Shown here piece by piece: positions 46,353-57,130 of a stretch of 64,000 nt of DNA. The notes under the pieces are model-generated. The model ran no database searches, was not told where the DNA came from, and was given only the letters and a program-made list of their open reading frames with translations. Numbering within the stretch: the stretch's first letter is position 1; every line of letters starts with the position of its first letter. Source of the stretch: Camarhynchus parvulus (taxonomy: Eukaryota > Chordata > Aves > Passeriformes > Thraupidae). The stretch covers positions 1,054,001 through 1,118,000 of the forward strand of contig NC_044577.1 in assembly GCF_901933205.1 (NCBI RefSeq). Direction: 5' to 3'. Both the position numbers and the translations under genes were made by a program.

Positions 46353-47877
46353 TTTCCTTTGCAAGTACCAGGCACAGCTGATTCTGCAGCCAGCTGTGAG
46401 GTGCATCTCATACAGAATGAAAAGCAAACCCCTTTTTGCCCAGACAGGATGGTGTCCACAGGGAATAACTCACACTAAACACAGAGTGTGATGCTCCTGG
46501 TTGTGACTCTGCATCCAGAGAGCTCTGTCTGAGCTGCCAGCGCCCAGGCTAGTGCTCATCCTGACTTTAATAGATCATGGCAGCCCAGAAGGGCCAAATC
46601 CAGTCGGATTTGGCAGCACAGGATGTAAAGAAACCCAATCCTGAGTGTCCATGGAGGATCAGAGCTCGGCCCTGCAGCCAAACAGATGTGCAAAGCTTGG
46701 TGCAAGGACAGGCAAGGCACAACAAAGCTTTAAACAGCTTTTTTGATGTTGTTTTTTGGGCTTTTTATAAACCCAGTCAGCTGCTTAATGCCTGAGTGTC
46801 CCTCCTGAGGCACAGGCAGGGAAATCCCTTTCTCCAGAGCCAGCAGGTTCAATCCTCTCCATCCCACAGCCCTGTCACTGCTCACACTCGTAGGCACAAT
46901 CAGGGGGAAAAATCATGTTCCTTTCCAAGGTCAGGCCAAAATTTGGGGTGGGAAGTTGGAACATCATGGCCAACAGAGAGGCAGGTCTCCACCTGGCCTC
47001 AGCAGCTCCAATTGGATGCGCCCTGGTGCATTTCTAACCAACAAACCTTGGAGCTCCTGCTTCAAGGAGAGCTTCCAATCTACCCCAGCCACTCCAGAAA
47101 GGCACAAATGCCAGCTTCTGACAGCTGATGGGCAATTTTATAGGAAAACTTGATTTCCCTGTGGAAGAGGAATTGCAGGGTTGGTCCCTTCCCAGCTATC
47201 TGAGCCCCAGAGTATTTCATCTGCTTCCCTGATAGCTTGTCTGCAGCAACGTTTCTTTTGAAGGCTGCTCGCTGAAAGAAGCTAATTGCTTTAGAGCAGC
47301 CAGAATTATTCATCTTGAATCCTCCAGTGCACAAACACCCTTCAAAATTCAGAAAATAAGCCACCACCCTGCTTGTGGCTGGCTCACAGAACGCGCATGG
47401 CAGCGAGCGATCATCTCAGGCGCTGCAATCCCTGGGGATGTGAAACCGGGATGTGTGGAAATCTGTTATCCTGAGGGAACACAGAGCTGCTTCTGGGGGA
47501 GGAGCAGCCTGGCTCTGGAGGATCTGGCTGTGGATCCATGCCTTGGCTGATGCCAGTGCCCCTGCCCTTCTCTAGGCTGCAGGGACATCCTGCCAGCGAT
47601 CCTCCTCCCTGCACCACCATGCATTCCCAAAAAGTCAAAATTCCCTCTGGGAGGAAGCTTCACTCTGTCTCCTTTCCCTCCCCAGGAAGAGATGCCACTC
47701 TCCAGGCCAAGGCCACCCCCCTGATTTCCTTCCAGAGGCCACCCACACCCCTCTCAACAAGGCACTTGAGAAGCAGCAAGTTGGACAGAACTCACAGCAG
47801 CAACAAATTTGGGCAATTCCCACAATTCCCAGCGGTGCAAGACAAGTTTCTAGAGGAATCCATAGAAATTCCAACAT
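46353..47877. other. Non-repetitive stretch with a hairpin-bearing AT-rich island
   Basis: No transposon or exon recognised over 1.5 kb. At 47263-47301, GGCTGCTC and GAGCAGCC enclose AAGC and GCTT, giving a nested stem-loop around TAATT. It sits in an AT-rich island (47215-47365). Confidence 0.45.
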
Positions 47878-48035
47878 GACTTGGATTGGAAGGGATCTGA
47901 AAGACCACCTAGTTCCAGCTCACACCTTCCACTATCCCAGGTTGCTCCAAGCCCTGTCCAATTCAGCCTTGGATATTTCCAGGGATGGGGCAGCCACAGC
48001 TTCTCTGGGAAACCTGTGCCAGGCTCTCACCGTGC
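47878..48035 (-). mobile_element. CR1 fragment (3' end)
   Basis: Starts GACTTGGATTGGAAGGGATC and continues CACCTTCCACTATCCCAGG, GCTCCAAGCCCTGTCC and GGGGCAGCCACAGCTTCTC. The CCATGGGCAGGG block is deleted. Confidence 0.9.
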
Positions 48036-48650
48036 CTGCCAGAAACAAAACCAGACAGGTCAGATCCTTGCCAGGATTGGTCCTTCAAGATGAGTGTCCC
48101 AGAGAGCAGGAAAGGGTTGGAGCAAGGAAGATGCATCCTTGATGGGAGGGGATCAGATCAAGGAATGCTTAAGCCAACCAGGTGCACATTTGTCCATTGC
48201 CACCAATAAAGAGACAGAAATATTCAAAACAGAGGTGACACTTCATGCCTGGAGACTGGAGTCAGCCAGGACATCAGAATTCCACTGAGCAGATGATTTC
48301 CCACGTTTTCAATGGCTGTGCTAAATCATTAATAGAGGTTAGTGCTGAACTCACCCCAGGAACGCTGAGCTGAGTCACTGCTGTTCTCCCACTCCAGTTT
48401 ATCCTTGCAAATCAGCTCGAGATGAATGGCTCCCTTATTCTGCACCCAAAAATAGAACACATGCCAAGGCTCACTGCCGAGCAGGTGCTGATTTGTGGCA
48501 TCAAGCACGTTCAAATGGATCTGATGCATTCAGCCCTGTACAGGCAAAACACTCCACGAGAACCAAGGCTTCCCAAGCCACTGGGGAGGCTTCTCGTTGG
48601 GAATCTACTCCAGCCTCTGGAATTCACTGAATGAGCCATGCAGCTCCCTC
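48036..48650. other. Non-repetitive stretch, no gene seen
   Basis: No repeat or exon recognised. Confidence 0.5.
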
Positions 48651-48655
48651 CCATC

Positions 48656-49302
48656 TGTCTTAGGTTGGAAGATGTGGCTGGGGGTGTGTGTTCCATTTGC
48701 CATCTGTCAGAAGCAGGGCAGTTTTCTTTATCTCTCCCACAAACCAGTCCTCCCTCAGGGAAGTATCTTGTGTTCATGGGCCATTGAGTGCCACTGCATG
48801 ACTGATAAAATTACATCATCCCATTGGGAGAAGCTCCGCCCAGGGGGAGGAGCCAAGCATTCCTTCCTGGATATAATCTGACAGTTGGAACACCACAGCA
48901 CCTTTCCCACTGGATTCCCAGAGGAAGACCAGACCAATGTACACCACCACTGGATCTTCAGAGGGAAACTCCACCCTTCTACAGGATCACTGCTCCAGCA
49001 GAACCACACCTGTCTCTGCAGGAGGACTGCAGCCACCCTTTAATGGGACTGCTGCCAACACCCTGGCACACAGGGAGTCAGGCCATACTCTCACTCTGTC
49101 AGGGTTGTTTTGTATTACTGCATTGGTTTGGGCTTTTTTTCCCCTTCCCTACTAAAGAACTGTTATTCCTGCTGCCATATCTTTGCCTGAGAGCCCCTTA
49201 ATTTCAAACTTATAACAATTTGGAGGGAGGGGGTTCACATTTTCCATTTCAGGGGAGGCTCCTGCCTTCCTTAGCAGACACCTGGCTTTTCAAACCAAGG
49301 CA
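48656..49302 (+). mobile_element. Solo LTR, family A, class III/ERVL-like
   Basis: The cleanest family A copy, 647 bp, bounded by a perfect 5-bp duplication CCATC (48651-48655 and 49303-49307). The ends are TGTCTTAGGTTGGAAG and CTTTTCAAACCAAGGCA, an inverted pair. A GC-rich promoter segment (GCTCCGCCCAGGGGGAGGAG) precedes ATATAATCTG at 48871. A downstream CTAAAGAACTGTTATT corresponds to TTAAATAACTGTTATT of the copy at 30778, the likely polyadenylation region. No internal genes. Confidence 0.95.
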
Positions 49303-49307
49303 CCATC

Positions 49308-50017
49308 CCACTGGTGTCCAAGAAAGAATTATTCCCTCTTCAAGGGGCTCTCCAAAGGGTTTGGCATCACCCATCCACACTTCATGGGTGACCAAGGAGG
49401 CCCTTTCTATGGCAAATCCACTCCAGAGGGTGAAAAACCAGGATGTGTCCCATCAGCCATTATTGTGGTCAAGTTAACCGTGTGTGTGGGGACAGGAAAG
49501 CTGACCTGGCGAAATCATCCATTATTTGTCCCAGAAATAAACGTGGCTGTATGGATGACATTACAACAGCATCACTTTCACAGAGCCTCTGGGGAAAAAA
49601 AAATAAAAACTCTTAATAGTCCCCAGAAAAATATCTGCTGTGAAATCATTCTCTCTGAGGATGATATTATGGAATAAGTGATCATCAGCCAAAATTGCTG
49701 CATGGAAGTCATCGATTACAGAAATACCCTGACATTCTCCAGCAGTGGCTGTGCAGATGTTGCACCAGAGCTGCTCCACAGGCTCCTCTCTGAGAGAAAG
49801 CTCTGCTGTTGTCATGGTTGCTTCATTATCTCAAGTCTTGGGTGACTATCAGAGCAAAAGTCACAGGATCTGACTCCCAAACCCTTGTAAGAGCAGCAAA
49901 AAGCCCAGCGCTGGGGCAGATTCGGGTTGCTGATAAGCAAACAATCCTGCAAATTGCTTCTTGCACTGCCAGTCTGACTCATGCTTCTGTAAGCACAGCT
50001 CATTTTTCACTCCTCTA
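49308..50017. other. Non-repetitive stretch, no gene seen
   Basis: The AT-richer part at 49500-49800 could be conserved noncoding DNA. No exon was recognised. Confidence 0.45.
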
Positions 50018-50395
50018 AATAAAAAAAAAAAAAAAATACCCAAACCAAACAAAACACAAAAAAAACCCCAACAAACAAACTAAACAGCCACCCCAAATAT
50101 AACCAAAATCCCCCAAAAAACCTCCCCAACCCCTCTCCCCAAAAAACCACCCAAAACAACAACAAAAAAAACCCCAAAAAAACCAAACAAAACCCACCAA
50201 AGTTCCCCCAAAACCCTCCCAAAAAGCCCCTGAAAAACAAACAAACAAACAACAAAAAAAAACCCACCCAAAACCAAACAAAACCTCACACACACACAAA
50301 AAAAAAAAAATCCACACAAAAAACCCCCAAAGCCAATAACAAACAAAAAAAACCAACCACGCCCACCCCAAAAAAATTTTAAAAAAACCAAACAA
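50018..50395. repeat. A/C-only low-complexity tract (about 380 bp)
   Basis: It starts as an A run after CTCTAAAT, then becomes AACCAAAC, AAAACCCC and CCCCAAAA-type sequence with almost no G and few T on the plus strand. C runs of 4-5 give matching G runs on the minus strand. Minus-strand Phe/Gly/Val/Trp frames of up to 208 codons are artefacts. Confidence 0.94.
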
Positions 50396-51062
50396 GCAAG
50401 CTCCAAGTGATTTTTCCATCAGGCAAAAGGTCTTGGGACACCTAAGGAATGGCCAAGATGGAGCTGGTGGCTCTGTGAGAGATTCCTGCACCTGGAAGGA
50501 CCTGCAGAGAACCATCCCCAAAGAGATGGAGCTCAGCTCCAGCCCCATCCCTGCGCTCCAGGCAAACGGGCACAGCTGGAGGCACAGGACAAAGGCTTTC
50601 CCTGTCTCTCCACATCCTGGTTCCTGCATGTCCAGCACCACCTGCTGGCATTCTCTCCAGGAGCCAGCTCCTCCTCACAGGCTGGGCAGCTGCCACCCAG
50701 GGTCAGGGAGGCAGGCACACCCTGAGACACGGCCCTGGAGCAGCACAGCTCCAGGATTTCCCAGGAAAAAAGCCCATTCCAAGGCAGCTTTCCAGCAGCT
50801 GAGGCTCACCTGCTGTGGGTCCGTGTCCACCACAGCCTCGTGGTGCAGAGCACCCGACAGCAGATGGGAGCAGGGCCACAGGGGAGTCCCAGCAGATTTA
50901 AAAAATCCCACACAGGAGTCCCAAATCCCGGTGATTTTGGCTCAACTTTTTTCACCAGGCTCTGTGAGACACTGATTTAATTCATTTGAAAATCAGTTCA
51001 TCATTAGTTGGGAAGAGGAAGAGCAGCAGGACCTAATAATTCCTGCTTTGGAACCCTCCAGA
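50396..51062. other. Non-repetitive stretch, no gene seen
   Basis: A 180-codon plus-strand frame (50433-50975) overlaps several minus-strand frames and has no recognisable domain. Confidence 0.5.
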
Positions 51063-51215
51063 GAATCCCAGAAGAGTTTGGATGGGAAGAGACCTTAAAT
51101 CCCATCTCATTCCATCCCTGCCATGGGCAGGGACACCTTTCACTAGCTCAGGTTGCTCCAAGCCCAGCCTGGCCTTGAGCACTTCCAGGAATGGGACATC
51201 ACCACCTCCCTGCTG
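51063..51215 (-). mobile_element. CR1 fragment (3' end)
   Basis: Starts GAATCCCAGAAGAGTTTGGA and runs through TCCATCCCTGCCATGGGCAG and CAGGTTGCTCCAAGCCCAGC to CACTTCCAGG. Confidence 0.92.
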
Positions 51216-52864
51216 GATGATCGCAGGAGCAAAAGATGAAAAATACCCCAAACCCTGTGCTCAGCCAGAAAATTATCACTGAGCTGCTGTTCTGCACAGA
51301 GAGGGAGATAAACCACGACCTGGCGCTTCCCTGCCCCAGCCAAAGCTGCTTTCCACCCAAAGTAACTGCATTTATTTGTATTTTCTTTGAGAGTGACACT
51401 CAGAATTAAGTGCCCGGTGCAGAGAAAGAACATCCTGCACCATTACACACGGGGGTCTGAACCAGACAGGAATCCTGGGATGTTCAACCTCTGCAATTAA
51501 CCAAAACAGCCTGGGAGAACACCAGAACACACAAATATTCCCTTTGGGAACAGGTGTTTCAGGAACAAAACACCTTTGAAATGTCACACTGAAAGGAAGA
51601 GGAGGAGAAAGGGCAGGCATGCTGCCTTTCCTGGTTATCCTGAATATTTTAACTGTGATCCCACTGAGATAATTCAGAGCTCCACATTAGGATATTCCAG
51701 GACTGCAGCTTGCACTGGGCTGGGGTTTTCAGTGACTTTTTGGTTCCCCACATCCAGCCTCTTCCTTTTACACACCCACCCAAGGTTTTTGTTGGAAGAG
51801 GAGAAAAGAAACTCAGCAGGATTCCCTCCATGGGGATTATTTTGGAACAAGCCAAGCATCACTTGCTGTCCACTGATGAGCTTTTAGGTCCTTCCTAACC
51901 CAAAATATTCTGCATGTTGAAAAGACAGACAAATGTGCTATCATGAGGAAGAGCCACAACAAATCCCAGATCCTGTATTTTTTCCCCCTACTATTATTCT
52001 AATTCTCCAGGCATTTACTATGCTATCCATGGCCAACACAGTTTTACATTCCAGTTCTTGTCAACTCTTGGTGTTGACTCGAGGCAAACCCACGTGTGAA
52101 TGGATGTAAACTGAAATTCCCTGCTCTCCCTGGCAATGATTTCCACGACATATCTCTGAACTCCCATAAAAATGATAAATGAGTTTAAAACTGCAGCCAT
52201 TCAAATGGAAAATCCTGCTGCAGGCCTGGTAGAACAGAAATAAAGACAGCAGAATTACGGCTGCAGAGCAGAAAACCCTGCAAAACAGACCTCTGGAAGC
52301 AATAAAGCAACTCTAAGAAACAAAAATAAAATAAATATTGCCATGCAAATGGTTGCACCAGTCAAACCTGAGCCACATTTCCTGGGTGCTTGTCCTTCTG
52401 CTGGGCCAAAGGCAAGAGGGAAAACCATATCCAGAGCTGTCAGGCTGTGACAAAGCTGGGAAAGGACCCTGGGAAGAGCTGCCTGATTAAACAGCAGCCC
52501 TGAGCAAACAGCCCCAGCCTTGCCTGCTCCGTGATACATCTCCTTCTCCAAATGGGAAGAGGACAGGAGAGAAAACATTGCTTCCAGCTCGTTATTTCCA
52601 GGCTGTTTCAGCTGTCAAAACACTGCACTGGATCCCTGTCACCTGGGAAAAAAAGCTGGAGGGCTCAGATCCAAGGGCCTGGTGTGGTAATCAGGCAGAG
52701 CTGGAGCCCAGGGTGTTGGGATATCCCATCTCCTGGTGCTTCCATAGTGAAAAAGATGGACATTCCTGCATCCACTGAAGCTCTGGGAATGCTTGATTTC
52801 CCTGAGGTCACTGCTCCAACGTCTCCCGAGGTCTCGGCAGAAACAATTCTCAACAAAGGGGAAA
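51216..52864. other. Mostly non-repetitive; possible CR1 tail
   Basis: At 51880-51912, CTTTTAGGTCCTTCCTAACCC and AAAATATTCTGC resemble a plus-strand CR1 terminus only. No exon was recognised. Confidence 0.45.
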
Positions 52865-53406
52865 AAAAAACAAGAAACAAAACAAAACAAAAAACAACAA
52901 AACCAAAACAAAAAACCCCCAACAACAAAAAAACAAACCCCCTCAAAAAACAAAAAAAAAAACCTCAAAAACCCCCACTCCCCCAAAAAAAACCAAACCC
53001 CCCCCAAAAAACAACAAAAAAATCCACCCCAAAAATTAAAAAAAAAACCAAACAAACAAAAAACAAACAAAACAAAAAACCCAAAAAAACCCAAAAAACC
53101 AAACCAAACAACAACCCCCCAAAAAACAACAACAAAAACAAAACAACCCCCCCAAAAAAACCCAGAAAAACCCCAACCCCCCCAAAAAACCAAACAAATC
53201 CCCCCAAAAAACAACAAAAAACCAAAACATAAAACCCAAAAAACACCAAAAAACCAAAACAAAACGCAAAACAAAAAAGCCCCAAAAACCTGCAACCTCC
53301 CCAAAAAACCTAAACAAAAAAAAGCCCCAAAAAACAACAAAATACCCTCAAAAAGCAAAAAAAATACCCCAAAAATGAAGATTAAAAAAAACCCCAAAAA
53401 CCAAAA

Positions 53407-53440
<34 letters not shown>

Positions 53441-53490
53441 AAAAAGCCACCAAAAAAAAAAAACCCAAAAAAACCCAAACAAAAAAAAAA
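52865..53490. repeat. A/C-only low-complexity tract (about 625 bp)
   Basis: The longest such tract. The plus strand is almost wholly A and C, with perhaps a dozen G or T, in patterns like ACAACAAAACC, CCCCCAAAAAAC and CACACACAC, ending in A runs at 53420-53490. It includes a canonical G-quadruplex motif on the minus strand (53147-53183). Lys/Pro-rich plus frames and Phe/Gly-rich minus frames (to 279 codons) are composition artefacts. Confidence 0.95.
53147..53183 (-). other. Canonical G-quadruplex motif in the A/C tract
   Basis: Plus-strand C runs of 7, 3, 4 and 7 (53147-53153, 53161-53163, 53171-53174 and 53177-53183) are separated by loops of 7, 7 and 2 bases. The minus strand therefore meets the G3+ N1-7 rule. 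Confidence 0.75.
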
Positions 53491-53957
53491 TCCCTAACTT
53501 GAGATAAAGAGACATCAAAAGATGCAACAGAGGATTTTCCACAACTCCTCCAAGCTATTTTTAGTCTCTCTTTCATGGTGAGAACACAACATCCAGTTTC
53601 TCCGCCCCGTGTCCTCCACCTCCTCTGGGAGCAGACCTGCAACAGGGCGAGGTGAGGGCATGTAAAAGTTCTGTGAGCTGAGAGCTAAAGATGAAATTTG
53701 GGCTCTGATAGAGGGGTTTTCATGGCTGATTACAGCTCCACGGGGATGGGGTGCTCCTGACCCCTCATCTGCATGGACTTGGGGGAAGAGTGGAGGCAGA
53801 AGGAAGTCAGGGAAGGATTTAGTCAAGCATGGCTAAGACAAGCATCATGTTTGTAGTGAGCTGGTTTATTCCAACTCTTTCAGCTGTGAAATGCTCTGGA
53901 CTGGCGTTCAGGACTCAGGATGAAGCTCACAGCCTTCCCAGTCCTGTGTGGGAATTC
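53491..53957. other. Non-repetitive stretch, no gene seen
   Basis: No repeat or exon recognised. Confidence 0.5.
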
Positions 53958-53963
53958 TTGGGG

Positions 53964-54355
53964 TGTGGCATTCAAATTCTCTGGAAAAATCCCTTCACCC
54001 AGGGCTTTTCTCCTGGGAAGCTGAGAAGCCTCAGAGAAAAGGGAAACAATTCTTATCTCATTTGCTTCTCATGTGTGGTGCTCATGTGGAATGTGTCTGG
54101 AGATTGTTTACCCACAGGTGATTGTTCCATTGGATTCTGCTGTGAGCTGTTTTGGCTCTTTGGCCAATCAGGGCCAAGCTGTGTCAGGACTCTGGAGACA
54201 GTCAGCAGTTTTCATTATTATCTTCTTAGCATTCTGTAAGTATCCTTTCTGTATTCTTTAATATAATATAGATAATAAAGTAATAAATTAGCCTTCTGAG
54301 AACATGGAGTCAGATTCATCATTCCTGCCTTCTTCGGGGCACCTTTTTTATGATT
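53964..54355 (+). mobile_element. LTR, family F
   Basis: Begins TGTGGCATTCAAATTCTC and shares AAGCTGAGAAGCCTCAGAGA, GATTGTTTACCCACAGGTGA, GGCTCTTTGGCCAATCAGGG and GAGAACATGGAGTCAGATTC with the copies at 61744 and 34121. CCAAT-box-like CCAATCAG and AATAAA (54274-54279) are present. TTGGGG flanks it (53958-53963 and 54356-54361), but this word is simple and the right LTR terminus is decayed, so the ends are moderately certain. Confidence 0.87.
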
Positions 54356-54361
54356 TTGGGG

Positions 54362-56429
54362 GTGTCCTGTGCAGGGTCAGAAGCTGGGTTTCAATCCTTC
54401 TAACCCAAGATATTCCACATGATGCTGCTCCTGGAGCTTCTCCATCCTCCCCTGGAGCTGGACACCAAGGTGTGCATGAATGAGGTGATATTCAAGAGGT
54501 ACCTGGCTCAAAGACAGATGCTCTTCCCAACTCCCAGAACTCCTGGAACATACCTAGGGCTCCACATGGATCTGCTCTGCTTCTCCTGCTTCCCGGTGCA
54601 AGGCACATCCCCTGGGATCAGTGCTGAGCACATCTCTTCCCAAAGCTGTAGGTCTCAATCATCTCTGCATTATCATGGTCTGAGGGAATCAAAGGTGCTC
54701 ATCTGGAATTTATGTCCCCAGATCCCTGTGCCAGGAAGGCTCTGACTGCTAAAGCACCAGCTGGGAAAAAAAAACAAACAAAAAAAAAAAACAGACTTAA
54801 AAGATACAGAAAGGATTGTGTTGGACCGGCTGGGTCTTCTCCAGAGGCAGCAAGGCTGGAAAAGGATCAGGGATATCTCCAAGGAATCTGCAATGCAGCA
54901 GGGTGCTGAATCCAGCCTTCTGATGGACACAAGGCCATAAAAGCAGAAACTGCAGACACTGATTTTTTCCCACTGGTTGAGAAGGGCAATCCAAGGTGGA
55001 ATATCTGGAGAGGGACATTTGAAATTTGTGGTTTTAGCTCAGCAGAAACCAGTTCAGGGGGTGTCCAGACTTACTCAGTGGATGTGCCCGACATTCACAC
55101 CCAGATGCTGAGATCCCAGAGCAGCTGACAAGCCTTGTATTAATTCCAGACTAATCTGCACCATCTGTCAAAGTCTGAGGGGAAAAGAGCAACTTCTCCA
55201 CTCTGGGGTTGGATTCTCTTACTGCTGCTCTGGCTGGATTCATTTGCAGAAGAGAAACTCTTGGTTTTTATGAAGTCTTCCATGAAAAAGTCTCCCTGGC
55301 ACCTCCACTGAAGGAGCCGCAGAGATTCCCTGGGCACAGCAGCATTTGCAGATTTCCAAATCCAAGTTTTTGGCAGGGACAGGAGCAGCTGTACCAGGCT
55401 TTTCTATGGTGTAGAAGAACCACTCTGCCCACTGAATTCTGGTGTGGTACCACAATTCCAAACTCAAAATTCCACTCTGCCCACTGAATTCTGGTGTGGT
55501 ACCAGAATTCCAAACTCAAAATTGCAAGCTCTTTGCCTTCAAGAAGGCCTAGAAGGATTTGTTTTAGGGCTGCCTGGAAGTTTTTCAGCCCACAGGACCT
55601 ACACAACCATCCCAGGCCCACCTCATTTGGTTTTCTGCCAAAGACACGGAACTCTAGAAATCTTCCAGCTCCAGGCGATGCAGGTCCAGAGAGAAAAGCA
55701 AGCAGAAGAAAAGGTCAGGCATCAGCAAAAAATGGTCTTTCTCTTCTGACAAGTATTCCTGGCATGGAAAAACAGCAAAACTGATTGAACCTGAGATATT
55801 CTTCCCTTCCTGAGGGCTCTGGACCCAGGATCTCCTTATCCTGTCAGAGTTTTTCATCTCCTCCAAACCAATCTCAAGAAAATTTTCATCTACCCAAACA
55901 AATCCATGCATTCACAGGAGCTAAGTTAGGCTCTTTCACCTTGGACTGGAATGCTTCCACCTCCCTTCCCTGAACAGGGAACACTTGAACTGGAAACCAT
56001 CAGACCAAGGGATGTGCAGCCCCTGCCTGTCACTGATCCCTGCTCACAGTCGGGCACCAGAGAGGCCCTTCAGGCATCACTCAGCAGGATTCTCATCTCT
56101 GCACTCACACCTGCCCAGCATTCCAAGCAAGGCAGCCTCCAGCTGGGCTCTGCACTCCCTGGCTGGAGCCACAGCTCCTGTTTCCATGCCTGCCCTAGTT
56201 TCTGGTCATAATTCTGTGGTGCATTAAGATCGAGGCTGCTCCGACTACCTGTGTGCATTTAGAGGGAGAGAGATTTTCCCCCAGGGGGAGCTTTTAAAAG
56301 CAGCAGTTCACCTGGGTGAGGAGCCAGCTCAGGTATTAAAAACAAAAAAATCTCCACCACTAAGTTACAAAGAGAAAAAAAAATTTAAAAATCTGAGTTG
56401 TAAACAGCAACAAACAACAAAAAGAACTC
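54362..56429. other. Mostly non-repetitive; tandem duplication inside
   Basis: A CR1-terminus-like word (TCCTTCTAACCCAAGATATTC) at 54397-54417 and a two-copy 52-bp tandem at 55420-55523. No exon was recognised over 2 kb. Confidence 0.45.
55420..55523. repeat. 52-bp tandem duplication
   Basis: CCACTCTGCCCACTGAATTC begins at 55420 and again at 55472. The two units differ at one internal base (CACAATTCC against CAGAATTCC), so the duplication is young. Confidence 0.95.
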
Positions 56430-56545
56430 TGATATTGGTCAAGATGTCCCTGGATCTAGAGGAAGGATTCCCTGCTCATGGATGGGGTTGGATTTATGAT
56501 CCTGAAATGTCCCTTGCATCCCAAACCATTCCATGGCTCTATGAT
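56430..56545 (+). mobile_element. CR1 fragment (3' end)
   Basis: Reads TCAAGATGTCCCTGGATCTA, TGCTCATGGATGGGGTTGGA and CATCCCAAACCATTCCATGG, then CTCTATGAT, the plus-strand terminus. Confidence 0.75.
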
Positions 56546-56864
56546 AATCACCACAGGGTACCCCATCCCACGTGGAGCATCCTGGAAAGTGATCTGGGCA
56601 AGGAAAAAAAAAAAAAAAAGAAAAAAAGGAGGAAGTTTCAGGCAACCTGCTGCTACAGAAAGGGGTTGTGGGGGACAGGCTGGGTTAGTGGCTCCTCTGG
56701 GAGCCTGTGAGAGGGAAAAGGGAAGATTTCAAACAGGAGAAGCAAAAATGAAAGGAGAAAGAGGGGAGGGGAAGAAGGATGAAGGGGGAAGAGACAACAA
56801 ATGACTCTTCATTTAGCACAAAGAAACCAAGATGTCAAGAACAACATTAATCAAGTCACCGAGG

Positions 56865-57130
56865 GATGAGACAAAATTCTGTAATTGCCTCTACCCCGAT
56901 GCGAGAAACCTGGGTAATAAACAAGAGAAATGGGAATTGCTCACTTACAGAGCATAAATTTGACCTAGTTGGTATCACTGAAAACCTTCTGGGAGGCATT
57001 TGCATGATTGGAATGTGCAAGGAAGAGTCAGTGCTCATAACCTGTGTGGGAAAGGGAGGGGAAGCCCTGGCGTGGCCTGCAAGGAGAATATCTCCAGTGA
57101 GTCCTCCTGCTCCTGAGCTTTGGGATTGTC
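56865..57130 (+). mobile_element. CR1 ORF2 endonuclease-domain remnant
   Basis: Frameshifted plus-strand translation follows the N-terminal endonuclease part of CR1 ORF2. An Arg-x-Leu-Gly-Asn-Lys-Gln-Glu segment lies near 56905. Next come Phe-Asp-Leu-Val-Gly-Ile-Thr-Glu near 56960 (the family's catalytic Thr-Glu motif), His-Asp-Trp-Asn near 57003, and a Gly-rich block with Lys-Glu-Asn-Ile near 57085. Several stops and frameshifts break it. Most CR1 copies are 5'-truncated, so a 5' domain without its 3' end implies deletion or rearrangement. Confidence 0.72.

Noticed and set aside
51880..51912. CR1 terminus at 51880 and a similar one at 54397
   Set aside because: Only 20-30 bases resemble a CR1 end, with no upstream support, so they are noted but not called.
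50015..53478. Long Phe/Gly/Val/Trp-rich minus-strand frames and Lys/Pro-rich plus-strand frames
   Set aside because: They arise from tracts made only of A and C, in which few or no stop codons can occur.
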